Of a DNA stretch of 64,000 nucleotides, positions 26,661-34,430 are shown piece by piece. Under the pieces are notes generated by a model. The model searched no databases. It saw only the letters and a list, made by a program, of their open reading frames with translations, and was not told where the DNA came from. The stretch's first letter is position 1. Each line of letters begins with the position of its first letter. The DNA is from Bacteroides timonensis (GTDB taxonomy: Bacteria; Bacteroidota; Bacteroidia; Bacteroidales; Bacteroidaceae), in the NCBI RefSeq assembly GCF_000513195.1, contig NZ_CBVI010000001.1, positions 372,001 through 436,000 on the forward strand. The letters run 5' to 3'. The position numbers and the translations under genes were made by a program.

Positions 26661-28544
26661 TCATCTCACATAACTCAAATTACTGATAAATACTTGTTTC
26701 CCATCTTTTATGTGAAATACCTGTTCTTCTTCACCACGTGTCAAGCAACGCAAATGGAACAGTGCTCCACGAGGCATATTATCATAGACCAGTTCCGGCG
26801 CTGAAGCCGTTTTGCGTCCTAACGAAACCCATCCGTCCTTGCCGTCATGGTAATATAACTCGTAGGTGTCGCCAATGCGGATAAAATTGTCGTCGTTACG
26901 AGGGATAAAGATAAAACGATCCATTTCCACCTGCTTTCCAAAATCCATCAGCAAGGTGGCTCCCGGCAATCGCGTACTATAATAAGTCAACGGATCATCA
27001 TCAAACATCCGCTCCTGCACATTCACCGGATTTTCCGCAGGTGCTCCTTTAACGGTTTCAGGATAATACCTTGTCTCCCCTCCCCAGAACAGCAACTCGC
27101 CTATGTTTGTGTTCTTCCATTCCATAGCCTGATATCGCACGTATCTACATTTCAACTGTTGCGGAAGCACCACTTCATTGTAACAGATTCTTGGGGTGTC
27201 CGGAACCTGATAAGTATACTTTATATGCCTGAAATCCTCCGTATCGGAAAAATCGAAGCGACCACCGCAGATCTCATCCAAATAAATGCCTATCCAGCCC
27301 ATCAGGGGATGTTTGCGGTACAAAGTGACCTTCTCTTCGCGTTCCTTGTCGGGAATGTAGAAATGGAGATTCTTCCCGTCAAAATAAAACGGATAGTCCA
27401 CTGTGGCGAAACTGCCGTCCTCCTTTTTCTCCAATACCGCATAAATGGCATCAGACTCCACATGCGGAAAAACCGCCTCGCCACGACGTACCTCCGCGAC
27501 ATCGGCAACCACCCATCTCCCCTTAGGATGAAAGATGCCCAGAAACAGATAATCCGGACTTCTATCCGGTACCCTCACCCTCAGCGTATCGGGAAAGTAG
27601 TCGGCAGAGGCATCCATATAACGGGGCGTACCGAAACGCTTGCGAAAGATCTTGCCCGATTTCCGGCCGTCACGGTACACCTGTCCGCGTTTCCACTCCT
27701 TGGCTGTCACCCACATGCCCCAGAAGGCTCCCGTGGTGTCGCGCACGGAGTTCCACGTATGTCCCTTCCGTGTTTCCGAGCTATATACATAATAATCCAC
27801 GGCTACCGGAATGCCTAGAGAACGCATGGTATACAGGGTGAGGTCGCATGCATCCACGCAGGTTCCCGCGCGGTGATCCATCAGAAAAGAGGCCCCCAGG
27901 TGCGGCAACCCGAACTCCCAGTTATACTCAAACCCTTCCGTTTTCAGGCATCTTCCCACCGCGGCGGCGGCTTCCACTACATCCGTTCCTTTGTAGACGG
28001 AATCAAGCAGAAAAGCATACCGCTTCCCGTAAAGTCCGCGCCACTCTTCCAGTGGCTCATCGTCTATCCTATAAGGCAAAATAAACTCACAAAAATCATC
28101 AAAAGGCAGGTACTTATTCCAAGGGCGCCGCTTCCATAAGTCGAACGCATGGTCTATGTTGCGTATCAGGAAATCAGCCGTAATCACTTGTGCATCATAA
28201 ACCTTCTCCAATGCCTGCATATCGGGATGTCCCCAGCGTTGCACAAGTTCCGGAAGTACCATTCCCGTCGAGTCCACCGTTGCCAACGCTGCCTTTCCCG
28301 AATCTACAGGTATCCCCCGCCGCTCATAATATTGCGGCATGTTCTCTATCAAAAAACGGGCTGCGTCATATTTCTGCCCGCTGTCCTTATAATACACAAG
28401 CACTTTTTCCAGTTCACCCCGATTGCCTCCGGCAAACTGCAATGCATATTCCAACCGGCCGTCTCCCCTACCGCAAGCTGTAAGCAACATTATAACCAGC
28501 AATACACATGCGAGCAAATATCTTTTTATTAATCTACAAACCAT
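26661..28544 (-). CDS. Transglutaminase-like lipoprotein with discoidin-like tail
   Basis: 627 residues, ATG start, lipobox LLTAC (Cys24). Residues about 150-290 form a transglutaminase/protease-like core with RAGTCVDACDL (candidate nucleophile Cys229) and RKGHTWNSVRD (His262). A beta-rich middle follows, then a C-terminal part (about 470-627) with F5/8 discoidin-type features (CRYVRYQAMEWKNTNIGELLF, DDDPLTYYST, PRNDDNFIRIGDTYELYY). Hydrolysis or cross-linking is possible; no substrate can be assigned. Begins the run towards lepB (40-nt gap). A truncated relative lies just upstream at 28887-29234. Confidence 0.8.
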   Translation of the reverse strand: MVCRLIKRYLLACVLLVIMLLTACGRGDGRLEYALQFAGGNRGELEKVLVYYKDSGQKYDAARFLIENMPQYYERRGIPVDSGKAALATVDSTGMVLPELVQRWGHPDMQALEKVYDAQVITADFLIRNIDHAFDLWKRRPWNKYLPFDDFCEFILPYRIDDEPLEEWRGLYGKRYAFLLDSVYKGTDVVEAAAAVGRCLKTEGFEYNWEFGLPHLGASFLMDHRAGTCVDACDLTLYTMRSLGIPVAVDYYVYSSETRKGHTWNSVRDTTGAFWGMWVTAKEWKRGQVYRDGRKSGKIFRKRFGTPRYMDASADYFPDTLRVRVPDRSPDYLFLGIFHPKGRWVVADVAEVRRGEAVFPHVESDAIYAVLEKKEDGSFATVDYPFYFDGKNLHFYIPDKEREEKVTLYRKHPLMGWIGIYLDEICGGRFDFSDTEDFRHIKYTYQVPDTPRICYNEVVLPQQLKCRYVRYQAMEWKNTNIGELLFWGGETRYYPETVKGAPAENPVNVQERMFDDDPLTYYSTRLPGATLLMDFGKQVEMDRFIFIPRNDDNFIRIGDTYELYYHDGKDGWVSLGRKTASAPELVYDNMPRGALFHLRCLTRGEEEQVFHIKDGKQVFISNLSYVR

Positions 28545-28586
28545 CTTACTATGTTTATTTCTGATCCGTTATTTGAAACATCTACC

Positions 28587-28737
28587 CTATTGGGCTGTGC
28601 CGATTATTCGCAAAACAATAGGAGAAAATGCTGTATTACAATATACAGTTATAGTTTTATCAAAATGTTCCGGATGCTCCGCTTTATACGTAACGCATAA
28701 CTCTAAACTATCATTAGGCCTGACAGGCTTTTTAAAA
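28587..28737 (-). pseudogene. DUF1573 C-terminal remnant
   Basis: The frame KKPVRPNDSLELCVTYKAEH...PIVLRIIGTAQ is a close copy of the end of the intact DUF1573 protein at 29256-30128. It has no 5' part: upstream the frame runs straight into transposase-derived sequence at about 28737. A remnant of a second DUF1573 gene that would have preceded the full transglutaminase-like gene. Confidence 0.75.
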
Positions 28738-28920
28738 TACCGTGAACTTCTTTGCCTCCTCAGGCCTGAGTACAATTTCCAATACCCAGCCAAACGCTTT
28801 CTTCACATTCCCAATTAATTCATCTCTATATCCTCCATCAGCCACAATCTTCCTAAGTTTGGAACATCTTCCTTTCAGATTACCTATTACATCAATGGCT
28901 CCTTTACTATCATGAATAAA
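28738..28920 (-). mobile_element. IS5/IS1182-type transposase remnant
   Basis: Minus-strand frame with KIVADGGYRDELI and FGWVLEIVLRPEEAKKFTV, the DDE-family core (DGGY) of IS5-group transposases. Both ends of the element are missing: it joins a truncated lipoprotein gene on one side and a DUF1573 tail on the other. No terminal inverted repeats were found. Confidence 0.7.
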
Positions 28921-29234
28921 TGAAAAGAGCCGCAAGCGCGCTTAATGGAATCCAGCACTTTATCTGGGTACATGGTACCTTTTCCATGAAGTTCAAAAAG
29001 CTTTAGGTAATCATTTAGAGCTTCACCTTCATAGCTATAGTGAAAAGGCAGGTTTTCGATAAGAAAAACAGCAGCCCTATACTTCAAGGAATCATCTCGG
29101 TATTTGTCAAGAACAACCTGCAATTTGGGATTGGCTGATAGAATATCTTCTAAGGAAGGACCAACCTTATTTTTAGTACAGGAAGCCAATATCAAAAAGA
29201 AACAGACTATTAATAGGATACCATGTTTCTTCAT
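28887..29234 (-). pseudogene. Truncated transglutaminase-type lipoprotein
   Basis: 115 residues. Lipobox LILASC and then an N-terminal domain like that of 26661-28544: compare KYRDDSLKYRAAVFLIENLP with YYKDSGQKYDAARFLIENMP. The reading frame crosses into the transposase remnant at about 28915 and stops at 28887, so the catalytic part is lost. Follows the intact DUF1573 gene by 21 nt. It could still make a short lipoprotein. Confidence 0.7.
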
Positions 29235-29255
29235 AAGTATTTCATTTATGTTATC

Positions 29256-30128
29256 TTATTCTGCATCGCCGGTTATTCTCAAAACAACAGGAGAAGATTC
29301 TGCATTGCAATATACTGTTATAGTTTTATCAAAATGTTCGGGATGATCTGCCTTATACGTCACATTCAGTGATATAGAATTTCCCGGACGAATGGGTTCT
29401 TTGGAATAATCAACGGAAGTACAGCCGCAGGATGTTGAAACTGCATCAATGACTAATAGTTTATTACCTGTATTTTTCAATGTAAAAACTGCTTTTTGCT
29501 CTTTTTCCCAGTCAAAATTACCCAAGGATAAGGATGTATAGTCAATACTGGCTTCTGTCATCAGACCTGTATCTTCATTCATCTGCGTAAATTCTTTTCC
29601 CTGAATAATCTTCAAATATAAATCTTTAACTTTTGAATTATAAATAGGATTTCCAATTGCTATAATCTTATTATCTCTATCTAACAAAAAAGTCTGATAC
29701 TCCATTTCAGAAGGAAACTTATTCAATATATTCAACGAATCTTTTTCATCAATGCAAACAGGATAAACAAACTTTTCAGTTCTTAACACACTATATACCT
29801 CCTGATTCTTTTTGGGCGCAAAATAATACAAGAACTTAACCGAATCCTCTTTTATAGAATCAACCACATTCATAAATTTCTTCCAGTCCGACAACCGTAA
29901 TTTACAACTGGTACATCCTATAGTATCAATATACGTCACAATCTTGTAATCACCACTCATATAAAAATCCACTGTATCTCTCCCCTGTATTGTAAAAATG
30001 GAAGTTATAGGAAATTTAACTTCATAATCCATCCATTTCTCTAACAGATTCTCAAGCTTATTTTGTCTAACATCTATGCAAGACAATACAGACAGGGTTA
30101 ATAACAAAACTGCAAAATATTTCATCAT
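29256..30128 (-). CDS. Thioredoxin-fold plus DUF1573 lipoprotein
   Basis: 290 residues, two adjacent ATGs. Lipobox SVLSC (Cys17). Residues about 40-190 look like an alkyl-hydroperoxide-reductase/thioredoxin-type fold with a CTSC pair (Cys72, Cys75). Residues about 200-290 are a DUF1573 immunoglobulin-like domain with STSCGCTSVDY and HPEHFDKTITVYCNA. Between a propeller lipoprotein (25-nt gap) and the truncated transglutaminase-like gene. A periplasmic thiol function is plausible because NVEALA peptides nearby carry cysteines; that link is inference. Confidence 0.75.
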   Translation of the reverse strand: MMKYFAVLLLTLSVLSCIDVRQNKLENLLEKWMDYEVKFPITSIFTIQGRDTVDFYMSGDYKIVTYIDTIGCTSCKLRLSDWKKFMNVVDSIKEDSVKFLYYFAPKKNQEVYSVLRTEKFVYPVCIDEKDSLNILNKFPSEMEYQTFLLDRDNKIIAIGNPIYNSKVKDLYLKIIQGKEFTQMNEDTGLMTEASIDYTSLSLGNFDWEKEQKAVFTLKNTGNKLLVIDAVSTSCGCTSVDYSKEPIRPGNSISLNVTYKADHPEHFDKTITVYCNAESSPVVLRITGDAE

Positions 30129-30153
30129 TATTTTCTAATATTAGTTCTTCATT

Positions 30154-31161
30154 TTAGTCTATAAGTCCATCTAAATTTAAATAAGCAAATTGTATTTCAT
30201 TGTCTAATACCATTATTAATCTATTCAGCTTCTGATCATAACAAAAGTTACAAATTTTACGACCTATATCCAACGTTTTAATATAATTCCCATTAAAATC
30301 ATAGACTTGAAAACAATTAGGAAATCCCTCGTCACTCCAATTGCGTCCTCCTGCATATGCTGCAACAATCTTATCTTTACAAATCACCACAGCATCATAA
30401 TAAACCATATCATTACTCGTCTTGTCATCCCAATAAGGACCATAAATATTGTATTTCAAATTACCATCAAGATCATGAATCGTCATTAGGTCATGATGAG
30501 CATAGCAATCAACTATCAGATTATGTTCCAATGATACCGCAAACTGGCTTCGCTTTCGTTCTATCTTAGGATGCCCTTCAACCAATAATTCCATTTCTCC
30601 GGTCAACATATTCCACCGCACCAAAGATTGTTGAAAATATTTGCTTTCTCCGACCATTATGGAACGTGCAATACAGAAAGTGTCATTCACATAAACAAAT
30701 CTATCCGGAAATTGCAATTCTTTCATATCTCCTTTTACTTCAGGTCGATAAAAAGGATTTTTTAAGATACTATCCACACTATAACTCAAAACTTTCAATT
30801 TTCCATAATCAGGTACAAAAAATCGATGGTGCACTTCATCAGGCACAATTACCCCCATATTCGTAATTTCATTAGGTCCTTCCCCTGCATCTCCAATTCC
30901 CATCAAATAGGAGAAATTATCCTTATCAAAGATAGAGATTAATTTTTCTTCGGATTGAGAATCACTTATCAATAAATAATCATTTATAATAAAAGGTCGT
31001 GCCCAGCCTCCTATCAAAGGAGTGTCTATAACAATTTCTTTTACAAGTTCCTTTACATCAATGATATTAGTAGAATGATTTTGAGATTTTTCCACATCAG
31101 AATTTCTAAAGCAACTACTCGCAAAGAAAACAAACAAAATAAAATAGACGATACGTTTCAT
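30154..31161 (-). CDS. BF3164-type six-bladed propeller lipoprotein 1
   Basis: 335 residues from ATG 31161 (a TTG at 31164 also opens the frame). Lipobox FASSC. TolB-like/BF3164 pattern: early WARPFIINDYLLISD, then GDAGEGPNEI and repeated YxxDGNxxYN or YDFNGNYIKT blade motifs. Predicted outer-membrane-anchored six-bladed beta-propeller of unknown ligand. Unlike its two relatives downstream on the map, no NVEALA peptide precedes it. First gene of the DUF1573 run; the terminator at 31205 separates it from propeller 2. Confidence 0.78.
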   Translation of the reverse strand: MKRIVYFILFVFFASSCFRNSDVEKSQNHSTNIIDVKELVKEIVIDTPLIGGWARPFIINDYLLISDSQSEEKLISIFDKDNFSYLMGIGDAGEGPNEITNMGVIVPDEVHHRFFVPDYGKLKVLSYSVDSILKNPFYRPEVKGDMKELQFPDRFVYVNDTFCIARSIMVGESKYFQQSLVRWNMLTGEMELLVEGHPKIERKRSQFAVSLEHNLIVDCYAHHDLMTIHDLDGNLKYNIYGPYWDDKTSNDMVYYDAVVICKDKIVAAYAGGRNWSDEGFPNCFQVYDFNGNYIKTLDIGRKICNFCYDQKLNRLIMVLDNEIQFAYLNLDGLID

Positions 31162-31204
31162 CAAAAAATATTATTTGTATTATTTAAAACATCAATAGGG
31201 GAAA

Positions 31205-31226
31205 AATCAGCCTATATAGGCTGATT
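31205..31226 (-). terminator. Terminator after propeller 2
   Basis: The perfect palindrome AATCAGCC-TATATA-GGCTGATT (31205-31226), extended by imperfect GGGAGA/TCCCC pairing. On the minus strand TTTTT partly overlaps the stem end. Ends the NVEALA/propeller transcript. The rest of the 31162-31388 gap shows no gene. Confidence 0.75.
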
Positions 31227-31388
31227 CTCCCTTATCATATTGACTATAGCAAACAACAAAAATGCCTAGTTGGAACATTCTAAACATATTTTAGTAGCTG
31301 TAAATATCAACTCCATTTCACTTCTCTTTTATCTAGCATAAATAACTCCATTTTGCCCACACTTAGCATCATTCGTTATTTGACTGTG

Positions 31389-32432
31389 TTACCTTATTGA
31401 AAGCTCTGATTTACCTATAGCATACTCTCCATCCTTGCCTATCATCAGCACATACATGGCAGAATCGTCATACGAAACACAAATATTGCGGACGGTAGGA
31501 TTCACTTTGTACACACAATCCAATATACCATTGGCAGTAAAACGAATGACATAACGAAACTCTATCTTGTGAGTATGCCCTAAATCACTTCCATCATACA
31601 ACATATAAAAATAATTTTCAGAACTACAAGCATCCATACAATTCCTTATATCGTCCTTAAAAAGTTCAAAGCCGGAACTCTCCGAAATTCTATCCTCAAA
31701 TCCTCCTGTTCCCAAACAGAAAGAATCTTTCTTCACCCAACTGCCATCATCTTGTTCCGCATAAAAACCAATTTCGGAAGCATAAGATGGAGCAAACATC
31801 AGATACCTTGTCCGTTCGTTAAAAGCCAAACGCCCCTGAAACAGTCTATATTTGGCAGATATATCCTTTATGTCAAATCTAGAATAAAGGTCAATACATT
31901 CACTTTCTTTTCCTTTTGCATCAAAAAATGACAATATGCCTTGTTCAAACATCCCTAAACAAGCATATCCGTCATGCATTTGAGCTACCCTATCCGCTCC
32001 TTCCAAACTTGCCTCCTGAAAATCAAAAATTGAATCATTAAACAATCTATCAACCCGATATCTTCGGCAGATTCCACTTTGTCTTTGAAGCACGCTTATC
32101 GTATGATCCCTATCAGACACGTCAATAGCAAGAGGAGCAAGCACTTCACCGGGTCCCTGTCCTATGTTTAAAACTCGAACCCAAGAAGAGTCCGACAAAT
32201 TATACAGAAACAATGCCTTTCCTTCAATATTATCCCCAATTATCAATATGCTGTCCACAATCTCTATCTGAAAAGGCCTGCCGAGAATTGTTTCCAACGA
32301 TATTTCCTGAAAAAACAATTCGGAAGTTGCCAAATCTTCCATCGCCTTTCTTCCTTTTCTTCGATTGTCCTCAGAACAAGCCGACAACCCGGCCAATAAG
32401 ACCACAAGAAACAAACATCGCAAATAACACAT
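31389..32432 (-). CDS. BF3164-type six-bladed propeller lipoprotein 2
   Basis: 347 residues, ATG start, lipobox GLSAC (Cys19). Family features: RPFQIEIVDSILIIGDN, LNIGQGPGEVLAPLAI (the GxGPGE blade turn), and a late VRNICVSYDDSAMYVLMIG blade. It starts 57 nt downstream of NVEALA peptide 1 and is presumably co-transcribed with it. Function unknown; propellers of this family occur beside NVEALA genes across Bacteroides, which suggests a receptor, chaperone or processing partner. Confidence 0.8.
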   Translation of the reverse strand: MCYLRCLFLVVLLAGLSACSEDNRRKGRKAMEDLATSELFFQEISLETILGRPFQIEIVDSILIIGDNIEGKALFLYNLSDSSWVRVLNIGQGPGEVLAPLAIDVSDRDHTISVLQRQSGICRRYRVDRLFNDSIFDFQEASLEGADRVAQMHDGYACLGMFEQGILSFFDAKGKESECIDLYSRFDIKDISAKYRLFQGRLAFNERTRYLMFAPSYASEIGFYAEQDDGSWVKKDSFCLGTGGFEDRISESSGFELFKDDIRNCMDACSSENYFYMLYDGSDLGHTHKIEFRYVIRFTANGILDCVYKVNPTVRNICVSYDDSAMYVLMIGKDGEYAIGKSELSIR

Positions 32433-32489
32433 ATACTATATATTTAAAATCGGATTGCTTAATCCCTAATTAAGCAATCCGAAAAATCA

Positions 32490-32738
32490 TTATTTATAAA
32501 ACATTTTATATCCCTTTCCTGAACCATCCGCAGGATAGAAAGTTCCACAAAAATCGCCATTACAATCACTACTGTTACAGCAATCTACAGTTCCACTATT
32601 TTCTGAATTATTTGCTAATGCTTCTACATTCGCCAACATCAAATCGGACATAGCATCTGTTTTCTGATTTGTGTAAACACCATAACCTGCAATTGCCGCA
32701 AATGCCGCAACAAAAGTTATTTTCATAAACTTCTTCAT
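32490..32738 (-). CDS. NVEALA-family precursor peptide 1
   Basis: 82 residues, ATG start. Hydrophobic leader MKKFMKITFVAAFAAIAG, then the diagnostic LMLANVEALA (residues 33-42) and a short Cys-rich tail with four cysteines (53, 54, 59, 64) ending in aromatic YK. The NVEALA motif marks a conserved leader/core boundary in this Bacteroidales family; the core is presumably exported or processed. Directly upstream of propeller 2. Confidence 0.88.
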   Translation of the reverse strand: MKKFMKITFVAAFAAIAGYGVYTNQKTDAMSDLMLANVEALANNSENSGTVDCCNSSDCNGDFCGTFYPADGSGKGYKMFYK

Positions 32739-32897
32739 TTCTATATTGTTTCAAAGTAAAAATCTATTCAATTACCAATATCAAGTACACATATATTGTA
32801 CAGTCGAGAAGTAAGATACAGAGTATCTCATTAGAGCATATTTCACACTGCACTATCGTAACAGCGGAAATCAATTTCCGTTTTGCTTAAAAATTTG

Positions 32898-32905
32898 TAT
32901 CTTTG
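32898..32905 (+). promoter_or_regulatory. Promoter box for candidate sRNA
   Basis: TATCTTTG on the plus strand, a full TAnnTTTG match, opposite in direction to all flanking genes. A short CGGAAA/TTTCCG hairpin ends just upstream at 32880. No clear -33 box at normal spacing. Confidence 0.55.
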
Positions 32906-32910
32906 CCAGG

Positions 32911-32986
32911 CTTCTAAATTTTAGGGGTTACGGAGCATTCGGTATTCTATTGCAGCGAAACAAGTCGTTTACCGTCTGCTCCTTTT
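32911..32986 (+). ncRNA. Candidate small RNA with nested stem
   Basis: Downstream of the plus-strand TATCTTTG box, GGAGCA-TT-CGGTA (32932-32944) pairs with TACCG-TC-TGCTCC (32970-32982), an 11-bp stem with a symmetric 2-nt internal loop, followed directly by TTTT (32983-32986). This is the form of a short transcript ending at an intrinsic terminator. No ORF of note. It lies in the 264-bp gap between NVEALA peptide 1 and propeller 3. Not recognised as a known RNA family; a 3' structure for the opposite-strand gene is the alternative. Confidence 0.5.
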
Positions 32987-33002
32987 AATAAATTAATTAA
33001 CT

Positions 33003-34076
33003 CTACATACCATTTATATGGTATTCTACTATCGGCTCATCCTCATTCACATCCGTAGCATAAATAAGTCCACGCTGCTCATCTACCGATATGCCACAAA
33101 TGTAATGATCCAGTACATATTTCTTTAACGGTTTTCCCGTCAAGCTGAACACATAGATAAATTGCCCGCCATCCGGATGATCAATACCATTCCGGGCATC
33201 CCGTGCTATATCTTTGAACGAGCGCCCATGAAAGACTGCATAAATGGCCCGACCCGTCACCTGCACATCACTAAATCCCATGATACCCGTAGGAATACCA
33301 TATCCCCCGGACACCTGAAACTCCGGCTCACCATGCGGTCCCATGCACACAACATGCGTACTGTCTTTCAGATTATAGATTTCGAACACTTCACCCAACT
33401 GAGTGGCAACAGCAAGTATCCCGTTTCGGGGATTATAGTCTATAAAACTACGCCACGCCTGCGCCAAAGCCGGACGGGCATTCTGCAAGGCATCCTCGTT
33501 GACAGTAGGAATAGCACCAAACTTATACATCAATTTTCCACTCTTGCTTACTTTGCAAAAGCGACTGTCACCCGAATAATCGGGAATGATAAAGGCAGAA
33601 TCCTCACACATTACAAAATCCAATGCCCGGAGAATATCCTTATCCAGATTCACCGCTTCCTGACGAAGCAGTGAATCACCGGATAAAGCAAACCCAAACC
33701 TTGTTAATTCTGACTTATTGGAATCTAATGTCCACAAAAAAGCCCCATTCCATCGGAAATTTTCGGCAGAAAGCATATCCTGCGGTGCATCTCCACGCCT
33801 CCCGAAAGAAGACAGGTAACGAAAATCAGGATAGCTGAATGTATGAAAGAAATAGTCTGTTCCATGCAAATCAAGTACCACAGCTTTCCCGTCCCTGATA
33901 TGCAGACGAGAAGGATAGCGGAATAAAGCTGTATCCAGCCGTATCGTCTTTGCCTTCAATTTTTGCTCCTGTGGGAAATCAGTATATGACGTTTTACCGG
34001 AAGCAACCGGATTCGAAGTACAAGAAATGAATAGCAGGACAGATATAACGCTAATAATATAAGCTATACGGAGCAT
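33003..34076 (-). CDS. BF3164-type six-bladed propeller lipoprotein 3
   Basis: 357 residues from ATG 34076 (MLRIAYIISVISVLLFISC); the upstream frame to 34145 lacks signal character. Lipobox FISC. Propeller features: SFGRRGDAPQDMLSAENF, FMVCEDSAFIIPDYSG-type blades and a closing DHYICGISVDEQRGLIYATD. It overlaps the 3' end of NVEALA peptide 2 by 26 nt in another frame, so the two are translationally coupled. Confidence 0.8.
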   Translation of the reverse strand: MLRIAYIISVISVLLFISCTSNPVASGKTSYTDFPQEQKLKAKTIRLDTALFRYPSRLHIRDGKAVVLDLHGTDYFFHTFSYPDFRYLSSFGRRGDAPQDMLSAENFRWNGAFLWTLDSNKSELTRFGFALSGDSLLRQEAVNLDKDILRALDFVMCEDSAFIIPDYSGDSRFCKVSKSGKLMYKFGAIPTVNEDALQNARPALAQAWRSFIDYNPRNGILAVATQLGEVFEIYNLKDSTHVVCMGPHGEPEFQVSGGYGIPTGIMGFSDVQVTGRAIYAVFHGRSFKDIARDARNGIDHPDGGQFIYVFSLTGKPLKKYVLDHYICGISVDEQRGLIYATDVNEDEPIVEYHINGM

Positions 34077-34290
34077 AATAAGTATATACTTTATCGTGAT
34101 TAAGCGGACAATCAACCAACCCTTTTCCAAAGCAAAGAACACCATCTGTTTCTGAATCTGCCAACGCTTCTATATTCTCCAACATTAAAGAAGACATCTT
34201 GACAGATGACTGTTTACTGTAAACATATCCTCCTATAGCAATAGCTACAACTCCCATAAATACCAGAATCTTTTTCATCTTGTTCTTCAT
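34051..34290 (-). CDS. NVEALA-family precursor peptide 2
   Basis: 79 residues, ATG start (internal ATG at 34278). Hydrophobic leader (about 8-24), then LMLENIEALA (residues 35-44), the NVEALA motif with Ile for Val. The tail has two cysteines (53, 61) and an unusually Tyr-rich end (seven Tyr in the last 12 residues). Its stop lies inside propeller 3. A TACATTTG promoter box lies at 34329-34336. Confidence 0.87.
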   Translation of the reverse strand: MKNKMKKILVFMGVVAIAIGGYVYSKQSSVKMSSLMLENIEALADSETDGVLCFGKGLVDCPLNHDKVYTYYAPYSLYY

Positions 34291-34328
34291 TTTATTAGTA
34301 TGTTTTTCATCAATAATTGTTATGCCGG

Positions 34329-34336
34329 CAAATGTA
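34329..34336 (-). promoter_or_regulatory. Promoter box of NVEALA 2/propeller 3
   Basis: TACATTTG on the minus strand, 39 nt upstream of ATG 34290. Full TAnnTTTG match, no good -33 box, which may mean activator dependence. Confidence 0.55.
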
Positions 34337-34377
34337 AATAATAAATAGATTCAAAATGCATTTACGGGAGTAAAAAA

Positions 34378-34404
34378 GGGGAGTAAAAAATTTATTACTC
34401 CCCC
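34378..34404 (-). terminator. Terminator after winged-helix regulator
   Basis: GGGGAGTAA (34378-34386) pairs with TTACTCCCC (34395-34403); on the minus strand a TTTTTT run follows. It separates the regulator gene from NVEALA peptide 2. Confidence 0.8.
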
Positions 34405-34430
34405 TTTCTATACTAATAATAAGGCACTTA

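Noticed and set aside
31330..31388. Possible NVEALA-like peptide tail after propeller 2
   Set aside because: A short frame with one Cys exists but continues directly from the propeller stop; no start codon, leader or NVEALA motif.
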